A stretch of DNA of 64,000 nucleotides. Source: an uncultured Acetatifactor sp. GTDB lineage: Bacteria > Bacillota > Clostridia > Lachnospirales > Lachnospiraceae. The position numbers and the translations under genes are program-made. Location: positions 1 through 64,000 of the forward strand of contig CAJUAB010000023.1 in NCBI GenBank assembly GCA_910583845.1. The letters are read 5' to 3'. Within the stretch, counting starts at the first letter, position 1. Every line of letters begins with the position of its first letter. The notes under the pieces are model-generated. The model made no database searches and was not told the origin of the DNA. It saw nothing but the letters and a program-made list of their open reading frames with translations. Shown here one piece after another: positions 42,327 to 48,928 of this stretch.

Positions 42327-43607
42327 ATGAGCGCTATCCCACAAAAAGCCACAGGGGAGATCCATATCAGGGGAGGAGTACGCCTCCAGGGTAAGGTGAA
42401 GGTACAGGGGTCTAAGAATGCGGCACTGCCAATTCTGGCAGCAACGATTTTAGCGGAAGGAGAGAGTTGTCTTAAGGATTGTCCTAAGATTTCGGATGTA
42501 TATCGGATGCTGAGACTGCTGCAAAGCCTTGGCGGGCATGTGCGCTGGGAGGGGGAAGGCGTCTGTGTCAGTACAGGCAGTATCACCACGCGGGATATGC
42601 CCTCGGACGCCATCACGGGCATGCGTTCCTCCCTGTGCCTTTTAGGAGCGCTGCTGGCCCGGTGCGGCAGTATTGTCATGGAGTATCCCGGCGGCTGCGT
42701 CATCGGCAAGCGTCCTATTGATCTGCATTTGCAGGCGCTGGAACGGATGGGCGTCCGTTTCTGGCAGGAGGGGGACAAAATCTGCGGCCAGGCGCCGGAG
42801 GGGCTTTCCGGCGCGGTGATTTCCCTGCCGTTTCCCAGCGTGGGGGCCACGGAAAATATTCTGCTGGCGGCGGTCACGGCCAGGGGCTGTACCCGGATCG
42901 AGGGAGCGGCCAGAGAGCCGGAGGTGGAAGCTCTGTGCAGGTACTTAAATGCCTGCGGGGCCCGGATTGAGGGCGTGGGCGCGTCCTGCCTGGAAATCCG
43001 GGGGGTCCGGCGGCTCCACGGGGCGGCTTACCGCATTCCGGCGGACAGGATCGTGGCGGGAACCTATCTGTACGCGGCATTGGGAACCCGGGGCTGTGTG
43101 CTGCTGGAACAGGCTCCCTGCCGGCAGATGCACGCGGTCATTCATATGGCGGAGCGGATGGGCGCTGTCTGCCATGTGACGGAGGAGGGGCTGTATGTAC
43201 AGTCCGTGGGAGAGCTGGTCTCCCCGGGCCTGATCCGCACGGGAGTCTACCCCGGATTTCCCACGGATATGCAGTCTGTCGCGCTGGCTGTCTGTGCCGT
43301 GGCGGCGGGGGAGACCCGGATTGAGGAGCGGATCTTTGAGAATCGTTTCCGGGTGGCGGAACCTCTGCGGCAGATGGGTGCGGATATCCGGCAAGACAGC
43401 CCGTGCAGTCTGTGGACGCAGGGAGGCCGCTGCCTGAGAGGGGAGCGGGTGAAAGCCGCCGAACTGCGGGGCGGTGCCGCCCTGGTGGTGGCGGGGCTGA
43501 TGGCGGAGGGGGAGACTACGGTCACCGGCTGTGAATATATTGAGAGAGGCTACGAAAACATCTGCAAGGATTTGAGAGAGTTAGGAGCAAGAATTTACAG
43601 TGTATAA
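42327..43607 (+). CDS. murA: UDP-N-acetylglucosamine 1-carboxyvinyltransferase MurA
   Basis: 426 residues of the EPSP-synthase fold: GGVRLQGKVKVQGSKNAALP (catalytic Lys of KNA), the loop MEYPGGCVIGKRPIDLHLQAL with the Cys attacked by fosfomycin, and EERIFENRFRVAEPLRQMGA. It makes UDP-GlcNAc-enolpyruvate. The Cys is retained, so fosfomycin sensitivity is expected at this target. It sits between ftsW and ftsQ. Firmicutes often have two MurA paralogues; this may be either. Confidence 0.94.
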   Translation: MSAIPQKATGEIHIRGGVRLQGKVKVQGSKNAALPILAATILAEGESCLKDCPKISDVYRMLRLLQSLGGHVRWEGEGVCVSTGSITTRDMPSDAITGMRSSLCLLGALLARCGSIVMEYPGGCVIGKRPIDLHLQALERMGVRFWQEGDKICGQAPEGLSGAVISLPFPSVGATENILLAAVTARGCTRIEGAAREPEVEALCRYLNACGARIEGVGASCLEIRGVRRLHGAAYRIPADRIVAGTYLYAALGTRGCVLLEQAPCRQMHAVIHMAERMGAVCHVTEEGLYVQSVGELVSPGLIRTGVYPGFPTDMQSVALAVCAVAAGETRIEERIFENRFRVAEPLRQMGADIRQDSPCSLWTQGGRCLRGERVKAAELRGGAALVVAGLMAEGETTVTGCEYIERGYENICKDLRELGARIYSV

Positions 43608-43608
43608 T

Positions 43609-44358
43609 ATGCGGCAGAAAAAGAAAAGAAAATGGCCAATTGTATTGATGGTTCTGACATGCGTGTCAGCAGTGGTGCTGGGGGCGGGATACTATGTCCT
43701 TGGCACCTACACCATCCAAAACGTGTACGTGGAAGGAAATATCCATTACACCCGGGAACAGATCCAGGACATCGTCATGGATGGGCCGCTGGGAAACAAT
43801 TCTCTGTACCTTTCCCTGAAATACCGGAACAGAGGTGTGGAGGATATTCCCTTCGTGGATGTGATGGATGTGAGCATTCTGTCGCCGGATACCATCAAGA
43901 TCACGGTGTATGAAAAAGCGCTGGCGGGGTATGTGGCCTATATGGACAGCTACATGTATTTTGACAAGGACGGCTATGTGGTGGAGAGCTCCAGGGTAAA
44001 AACAGACGGTGTGCCCCAGATTACGGGGCTGCAGTTTGAGTCCTGCACATTGGGACAGAAGCTGCCGGTGGAACGGGAGGATATTTTTGCCAGTATCATG
44101 GATCTGACCAAGCTGCTGAGCAAATATGAGCTGTCGCCGGATCGGATCTATTTTCGGGATTACACGGAAATCACTCTGTTTTTCGCGGATGTGCGGGTGG
44201 CTCTGGGAGTGGGGGACAATCTGGAGGAAAAGCTGACTGTGCTGCCTACTTTTTTGCAGGGACTGGCAGGTCAAAGTGGGATTCTGCGGATGGAAAAATA
44301 TGACAGAGATACCAGAACCACCGTTTTTGAGACGGACGCGGTGGAAACGCCGGGATAA
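43609..44358 (+). CDS. ftsQ: Cell-division protein FtsQ/DivIB
   Basis: 249 residues: basic start MRQKKKRKWP, one membrane helix (IVLMVLTCVSAVVLGAGYYVLG), a POTRA domain beginning TIQNVYVEGNIHYTREQIQD, and a beta-rich FtsQ domain (VAYMDSYMYFDKDGYVVESS). It links early and late divisome parts. ATG 43609 immediately follows the murA stop; a GTG at 43600 inside murA is the alternative. Confidence 0.88.
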   Translation: MRQKKKRKWPIVLMVLTCVSAVVLGAGYYVLGTYTIQNVYVEGNIHYTREQIQDIVMDGPLGNNSLYLSLKYRNRGVEDIPFVDVMDVSILSPDTIKITVYEKALAGYVAYMDSYMYFDKDGYVVESSRVKTDGVPQITGLQFESCTLGQKLPVEREDIFASIMDLTKLLSKYELSPDRIYFRDYTEITLFFADVRVALGVGDNLEEKLTVLPTFLQGLAGQSGILRMEKYDRDTRTTVFETDAVETPG

Positions 44359-44385
44359 AAAACCACTTTTTTTCGTAAAAATGTG

Positions 44386-44414
44386 TTGATTAATTCTTCA
44401 AATAATTATATGAT
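44386..44414 (+). promoter_or_regulatory. Sigma-A-like promoter of ftsZ
   Basis: TTGATT (44386-44391), 17-base spacer, TATGAT (44409-44414), about 43 bases before the ftsZ start. This gives ftsZ expression independent of the upstream cluster. Confidence 0.6.
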
Positions 44415-44456
44415 AGTCTATATGGAGTTTATACAGGGAAGAAGGAGGACAAGCCT

Positions 44457-45638
44457 TTGCTGGAAATTAAGACAAGTGACGCAGAAGCCGCTGCCAGAAT
44501 CATCGTTGTCGGTGTGGGCGGAGCAGGCAATAATGCTGTTAATAGAATGATTGACGAGAAGATTGACGGTGTGGAATTTGTTGGTGTGAATACAGACAAG
44601 CAGGCTTTGCAGCTTTGCAAGGCCCCCAAACTGTTGCAGATCGGTGAAAAACTGACCAAGGGACTGGGCGCGGGCGCGAAGCCGGAGGTGGGTGAGAAGG
44701 CTGCCGAGGAGAGCTCCGAAGAGATTGCGAACGCCCTGACCGGGGCGGACATGGTGTTTGTCACCTGCGGTATGGGCGGCGGCACCGGAACCGGAGCGGC
44801 TCCGGTGGTGGCCAAGCTCGCCAAGGATATGGGGATTCTGACAGTGGGGGTTGTGACCAAACCTTTCCGCTTCGAGGCCAAGGCCCGTATGACCAACGCC
44901 CTGGCCGGTATCAACAAGATCAAAGACAATGTGGACACTTTGATTGTAATCCCCAATGACAAGCTGCTGGAGATCGTGGATCGAAGAACTACTATGCCCG
45001 AGGCCCTTAAGAAAGCGGATGAAGTGCTTCAGCAGGCGGTGCAGGGCATCACAGATCTGATCAATATTCCGTCCGTTATCAATCTGGACTTCGCGGATGT
45101 ACAGACGGTTATGAAGGACAAGGGCATTGCCCACATCGGCATTGGAGAGGGCAAGGGCGATGACAAGGCTATGGACGCGGTGAAACAGGCGGTGGAGAGC
45201 CCTCTGCTGGAGACTACGATATCGGGAGCCACCGATATTATTATCAATGTTTCCGGCGATATTACGCTGGCGGATGCCAATGACGCGGCCAGCTATGTGG
45301 AGCAGCTGGCAGGAGAGGATATCAATGTAATTCTGGGTGCCATGTATGACGATTCCAGGTCCGACAGCTGTACCATCACGGTAATCGCCACCGGTCTGGA
45401 GGACGTTCCGGGCGCCGCGCCCCAGTCCAGACTGGGCGGCGGGCTTCCCTACAAGAGTCCTGCGGCGCATGTGCCCCCCAGTACTTTGAAGAATTTTGCC
45501 GTGCAGCCCTCCAATCCAGCGGGCGCGGGAAACGGCACACAGCCGCGGCCTCTGACCGGCATTAACCGGCCGGCGGACATTCGCAGCAATGTGGAGGAGA
45601 AATCCCTGAATATTCCCAGTTTCCTCCAGAGAAAGTAA
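44457..45638 (+). CDS. ftsZ: Cell-division GTPase FtsZ
   Basis: 393 residues. The TTG start is decided by AGGAGG (44443-44448) eight bases upstream and gives the MLEIKT N-terminus. GTPase features are VGVGGAGNNAVNRMID, the tubulin signature CGMGGGTGTGAAPVVA, PFRFEAKARM and the T7-loop region FADVQTVMKDKGIAHIGIGEG. The variable linker is followed by a conserved C-terminal peptide (SLNIPSFLQRK) that binds FtsA/SepF-type partners. No ftsA gene is in the cluster. Confidence 0.97.
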   Translation: MLEIKTSDAEAAARIIVVGVGGAGNNAVNRMIDEKIDGVEFVGVNTDKQALQLCKAPKLLQIGEKLTKGLGAGAKPEVGEKAAEESSEEIANALTGADMVFVTCGMGGGTGTGAAPVVAKLAKDMGILTVGVVTKPFRFEAKARMTNALAGINKIKDNVDTLIVIPNDKLLEIVDRRTTMPEALKKADEVLQQAVQGITDLINIPSVINLDFADVQTVMKDKGIAHIGIGEGKGDDKAMDAVKQAVESPLLETTISGATDIIINVSGDITLADANDAASYVEQLAGEDINVILGAMYDDSRSDSCTITVIATGLEDVPGAAPQSRLGGGLPYKSPAAHVPPSTLKNFAVQPSNPAGAGNGTQPRPLTGINRPADIRSNVEEKSLNIPSFLQRK

Positions 45639-45674
45639 AGATTTACCATCAACAGAATACATAGTTTGCTCATC

Positions 45675-45706
45675 AAGGCTTACACCCGAAGGGTAAGCCT
45701 TTTTTC
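45675..45706 (+). terminator. Intrinsic terminator after ftsZ
   Basis: AAGGCTTAC (45675-45683) pairs with GTAAGCCTT (from 45693) around a short loop, followed by six Ts. It separates ftsZ from the sporulation operon. Confidence 0.85.
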
Positions 45707-45719
45707 CGTGTCTTTCTGA

Positions 45720-45796
45720 TGTCGAAATTCCGAGACGGCTTTTCGCCGCGGTTCTACCCGATTATGACAAAATATATAGCCTGTATCCCTTATACT
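45720..45796 (+). promoter_or_regulatory. Spo0A-type spoIIG promoter with two 0A boxes and a long spacer
   Basis: TGTCGAA at 45720-45726 is a perfect Spo0A box and TGACAAA at 45765-45771 a near match. The -35 ATGACA (45764-45769) overlaps the second box, and the -10 TATACT is at 45791-45796, a spacer of 21 bases (22 if TATGAC is used). The Bacillus spoIIG promoter has the same unusual 22-base spacing with Spo0A sites overlapping the -35 and further upstream. Confidence 0.65.
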
Positions 45797-45838
45797 GATT
45801 GTGAAGACCTGAGAAACAGATCTTAAGGGGGATTACAA

Positions 45839-46720
45839 ATGTATTATGAAGTCTACCTGGACAGCATTTTTCTGATCTGTTTCTGCATGAACCGGTATCT
45901 TCTGGGACTGGCGGCCCTTTGTCTGCCATGCACTGCCACGCATGGCAGACTGTGGGCGGGAGCGGCTGTGGGCGCGGCAGGAGAAGTGTCAGCGCTGCTT
46001 ATGCCTGTGGGCGGTATGCCCCTTCGGCTGTTCCTGCTCTTGATCAGTCTGTACGGGATGGAAGGGATAGCTTTCAGATGCTGGTGGGGAAGGGGGCTTG
46101 TCAGAATCACGGAAGGTCTTTGCGTCTTTTTTTTCCTGCTGGGAGGCGCGATTAAGCTGCTTCTTGGTCTTTTCCCGGGGAGAGAGGGCTGGCTGGCGTG
46201 CGGCGGCAGTGTGCTGCTGGCGGGGGCGGGATGCTATGAAGGAATCCGCCTGCTGGTGCTGCGCCGAAAAAAGGCTGAGGAGAGCTGCAAGGTTATTTTG
46301 CTGGGGGAAGACGGGCGCAGCATGCGGATAGAGGGATTGGTGGACACGGGGAACAGCCTGAAAGAGCCCATCAGCGGCAGACCTGTGGCTGTGCTGGAGC
46401 AGAGGATCTGGGAGCAGCTGTATCCGGGGGAGCCTCCCTTTGGCATGAGAGCGATCCCCTACCACAGTGTGGGCAAGCCGGCGGGAATCCTGAGCGGCTA
46501 TCCTGTGAAGGATATGGAGGTGGAGATCGGCGGTATCCGGCAGAAATGCAGAGACATATATATAGCAGTATGGCAGGAGAGGCTATCCGAGACGGGAGCC
46601 TATCAGATCCTGCTGCAGCCCGCCATGTTCAGCGATGAAGCGGGGCGGCACCGCAGAGAAGAGACGGAACTTAAAAAAGCAGACAGTCTCGGAACGGAGG
46701 TGCCGGGAAGGAAGTTTTAG
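45839..46720 (+). CDS. spoIIGA: Sigma-E processing peptidase SpoIIGA
   Basis: 293 residues. The N-terminal half has five hydrophobic helices; the C-terminal half is the aspartic-protease-like domain with GLVDTGNSLKEPISGRPVAV (catalytic Asp in DTG) and MRAIPYHSVGKPAGILSGY. It cleaves pro-sigma-E at the forespore septum in response to SpoIIR. AAGGGGG precedes the ATG. The last 24 codons (from GRHRREETELKK) are encoded by the 112-bp repeat, so its natural C-terminus has apparently been replaced. Confidence 0.9.
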   Translation: MYYEVYLDSIFLICFCMNRYLLGLAALCLPCTATHGRLWAGAAVGAAGEVSALLMPVGGMPLRLFLLLISLYGMEGIAFRCWWGRGLVRITEGLCVFFFLLGGAIKLLLGLFPGREGWLACGGSVLLAGAGCYEGIRLLVLRRKKAEESCKVILLGEDGRSMRIEGLVDTGNSLKEPISGRPVAVLEQRIWEQLYPGEPPFGMRAIPYHSVGKPAGILSGYPVKDMEVEIGGIRQKCRDIYIAVWQERLSETGAYQILLQPAMFSDEAGRHRREETELKKADSLGTEVPGRKF

Positions 46721-46904
46721 ATGCATCACTGTGCAGATGAAACTTCCTTCCGGAGGGCGGCACCGCAGAGAAGAGACGGAACTTAAAAAAGCAGACAGTC
46801 TCGGAACGGAGGTGCCGGGAAGGAAGTTTTAGATGCATCACTGTGCAGATGAAACTTCCTTCCGGAGGGCGGCACCGCAGAGTAGAGACGGAACTTAAAT
46901 AAGA
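46644..46904 (+). repeat. 112-bp structured repeat: two identical tandem copies plus a partial third
   Basis: Units at 46644-46755 and 46756-46867 look identical base for base; a third partial unit (46868-46904) ends in CGGAACTTAAATA. In each unit GGCACC pairs with GGTGCC around a GAGAC/GTCTC stem, and GGAAGGAAGTTT pairs with AAACTTCCTTCC. GGTGCC could also pair with the GGCACC of the next unit, so two folds are possible. Unit 1 encodes the SpoIIGA C-terminus and the array fills the gap to sigE. Confidence 0.9.
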
Positions 46905-46918
46905 AAGGAATGAAAAAA

Positions 46919-47659
46919 ATGATTTTAATGGCATCATTGCCCGTGGGCATCCCACTGTGGGTGTTTCGCCGGGAAAAGGCGAAGCGGGTACATAGACAGG
47001 GAGACATCCACTATATCGGCGGGGCCGAGGTGCTGCCGCCCCCGCTGGAGCTGGAGCGGGAAACCCAGATGATCGGGGCGTTGGGGACGGAGTCCGAGGA
47101 GGAAGCCAAGTCCGTACTGATTGAACACAATCTGCGGCTGGTGGTCTACATAGCCAAAAAATTTGACAACACCGGCGTGGGCGTGGAGGATCTCATTTCC
47201 ATCGGCACCATCGGCCTGATCAAGTCCATCAACACCTTTAAGCCCGACAAAAATATCAAGCTGGCAACTTATGCCTCCAGATGCATTGAAAACGAGATTC
47301 TGATGTATCTGCGGCGCAACAATAAAACCAGACTGGAGGTGTCCATCGATGAGCCGCTGAATGTGGACTGGGACGGCAATGAACTGCTGCTGTCGGATAT
47401 CCTGGGAACGGACGAGGATATCATTTACCGGGACATGGAAAATGAGGTGGAGCGCAGTCTGCTTCGGGGGGCCATCAACAAATTGTCGGAGCGGGAGAAG
47501 ACCATCATCCGTCTGCGCTTTGGCCTGGGGCATCCGGACGGACAGGAGATGACACAGAAAGAAGTGGCTTCTCTGCTGGGCATCTCTCAATCTTATATCT
47601 CCCGTCTGGAAAAAAAGATTATGAAGCAGTTAAAAAAGGAGATGAGCAACAGCATCTGA
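46919..47659 (+). CDS. sigE: RNA polymerase sporulation sigma factor SigE (pro-sigma-E)
   Basis: 246 residues. A hydrophobic, basic pro-sequence (MILMASLPVGIPLWVFRREK) ends near HYIGGAEVLPPPLE, matching the Bacillus cleavage zone YYIGGSEALPPPL. Then come region 2 (NLRLVVYIAKKFDNTGVGVE, DLISIGTIGLIKSINTF, ATYASRCIENEILMYLRRNN), the conserved SIDEPLNVDWDGNELLLSDI and the region 4 helix-turn-helix (GISQSYISRLEKKI). It is the mother-cell sigma factor. ATG 46919 is about 10 bases after GAAAGG; ATG 46910 is too close to it. Confidence 0.95.
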   Translation: MILMASLPVGIPLWVFRREKAKRVHRQGDIHYIGGAEVLPPPLELERETQMIGALGTESEEEAKSVLIEHNLRLVVYIAKKFDNTGVGVEDLISIGTIGLIKSINTFKPDKNIKLATYASRCIENEILMYLRRNNKTRLEVSIDEPLNVDWDGNELLLSDILGTDEDIIYRDMENEVERSLLRGAINKLSEREKTIIRLRFGLGHPDGQEMTQKEVASLLGISQSYISRLEKKIMKQLKKEMSNSI

Positions 47660-47691
47660 CTGCAGACAGGTGAAACATCTGAAATGATTTC

Positions 47692-47734
47692 GCAGATATC
47701 CGTCATATCCGAAAGTGATATGGCGGATATCTGC
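47692..47734. repeat. 18-bp-stem hairpin downstream of sigE
   Basis: 47692-47709 and 47717-47734 are complementary over 18 bases with one G:U pair and a seven-base loop. No T-run follows, so it is not a standard terminator. It may stabilise the sigE transcript 3' end or be a mobile palindromic element. Confidence 0.6.
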
Positions 47735-47829
47735 GCTGTGAGGCAACTGTTCCGGAGCCGGTCCGACTGAGCCGCGCGGGCGTGTTTTCGCACAGTTCGC
47801 CAGAGGGATGACTCCTGTAAGATTTTCCC

Positions 47830-47858
47830 TTTTCAAATCAGTGATTTTAGTATATACT
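47830..47858 (+). promoter_or_regulatory. Possible promoter of the 98-aa gene
   Basis: TTTTCA (47830-47835), 17-base spacer, TATACT (47853-47858). The -35 is weak. Confidence 0.4.
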
Positions 47859-47914
47859 AGAGTTTACGATGCGGAAGTGATCAACATTCAAAGAAAAAAG
47901 GCAAGGATTGCTTT

Positions 47915-48211
47915 ATGATACAGAGAGACGACATATTGTCTATGGAGTTTTTGAAAAAGACGGAATTTACGGGGAGCTGCCAGGGGATGCGTTACCGTCT
48001 GGAAGGCGTCAGCCGCGAGGAGGGGAAGAGACTGCTCACGACGGTATGGCCGGAGCCTTATAACTATGTGACGACGCCGGAGGAGCAAAAGCAGCGTTCA
48101 GAGTTCCCGTTTGACGAGGACGGAATTACGGATGCCGTAGCCTGGATGAATGACAGGCTCTTTGAGGACAGGGAGCGGTGGCAGGAAAGCGGCCGCCATT
48201 GGGAGCAGTAA
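47915..48211 (+). CDS. Conserved-type hypothetical protein, 98 aa
   Basis: A small acidic soluble protein (MIQRDDILSMEFLKKTEFTG, GMRYRLEGVSREEGKRLLTT, VWPEPYNYVTTPEEQKQ, AVAWMNDRLFED) without signal peptide or membrane segment. The pattern F.GS..GMRYR....WP.P..Y..T.EE looks like a recurrent small family of Clostridia, but I cannot name a function. A possible promoter lies 55 bases upstream; AAGGATTG is a poor ribosome site. Confidence 0.6.
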   Translation: MIQRDDILSMEFLKKTEFTGSCQGMRYRLEGVSREEGKRLLTTVWPEPYNYVTTPEEQKQRSEFPFDEDGITDAVAWMNDRLFEDRERWQESGRHWEQ

Positions 48212-48273
48212 CATGGCAACACAGGCGGATCTGTGTTGGCAGGAACAGGGAAAAGACAGATTGGAAGAAATAC

Positions 48274-48822
48274 ATGTTAAAATATATTATAAACGATTTA
48301 CTGGCGGCGCTGCGCTATCTCCCCTATGGGATCATAGCGGGGCTGTTTGCCGTTGTGATTTTGTACAATTTTAACCGCGGGAGAATAAAGAGGGGCAGGG
48401 ACGTTGTGTCGCTGCCAGCCGTGTCCTGTCTGGTGATGTATGTTGCGGTGCTGCTGGCTATTACTTATTTTTCCAGAGAGAGCGGCAGCAGGAGCGGTAT
48501 GATGGATCTGGAGCTTTTTTCCACCTGGGGCATCAACAACCGCAACAATGCCTATGTGGTGGAGAATGTGCTGCTGTTTATTCCCTACGGCTTTGTGCTG
48601 GCCTGGGCTGATCCCCGGCAGAGAAATTTTTTCAGGAATTTCTTTACCGGCGCGCTCACCAGCCTGGCCATTGAAAGTATGCAGCTGATCACGGGAAGAG
48701 GTTTTTTTCAGATAGATGATATATTGACCAATATTCTGGGCACGGTTCTGGGATTTCTCTGTTACTGGTTACTGCGCGGCACCGGGCGGCTTTTTGGGAG
48801 AAGGGCAAAGGGAAATATTTAA
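48274..48822 (+). CDS. VanZ-like membrane protein
   Basis: 182 residues with four to five membrane helices and the VanZ family core: LFSTWGINNRNNAYVVENVL, LFIPYGFVLAW, SLAIESMQLITGRGFFQIDD, ILTNILGTVLGFLCYWLL. VanZ raises teicoplanin resistance in enterococci, but chromosomal homologues have no assigned substrate. ATG 48274 with GGAAGA upstream is chosen; the frame is open back to 48178, overlapping the previous gene. Confidence 0.85.
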   Translation: MLKYIINDLLAALRYLPYGIIAGLFAVVILYNFNRGRIKRGRDVVSLPAVSCLVMYVAVLLAITYFSRESGSRSGMMDLELFSTWGINNRNNAYVVENVLLFIPYGFVLAWADPRQRNFFRNFFTGALTSLAIESMQLITGRGFFQIDDILTNILGTVLGFLCYWLLRGTGRLFGRRAKGNI

Positions 48823-48860
48823 TATTTTTTTAAGATATTTTTATGAATTGATTAAGCCGA

Positions 48861-48889
48861 TTGCGGTAGTAGGCCTCTGATGCTATGAT
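48861..48889 (+). promoter_or_regulatory. Promoter upstream of the propeller/solute-binding lipoprotein
   Basis: TTGCGG (48861-48866), 17-base spacer, TATGAT (48884-48889). An inverted repeat CCTCTGA (48874-48880)/TCAGGGG (48894-48900), followed by TTTTATT, flanks the -10. It could be an operator or a terminator of the VanZ-like gene. Confidence 0.45.
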
Positions 48890-48928
48890 TGCGTCAGGGG
48901 TTTTATTATTCCAGCGGGAGGAGACCGT

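Noticed and set aside
48874..48907. Inverted repeat plus TTTTATT considered solely as the VanZ-gene terminator
   Set aside because: It overlaps a well-spaced promoter (TTGCGG-17-TATGAT) for the next gene; an operator is equally possible, so no terminator is called.
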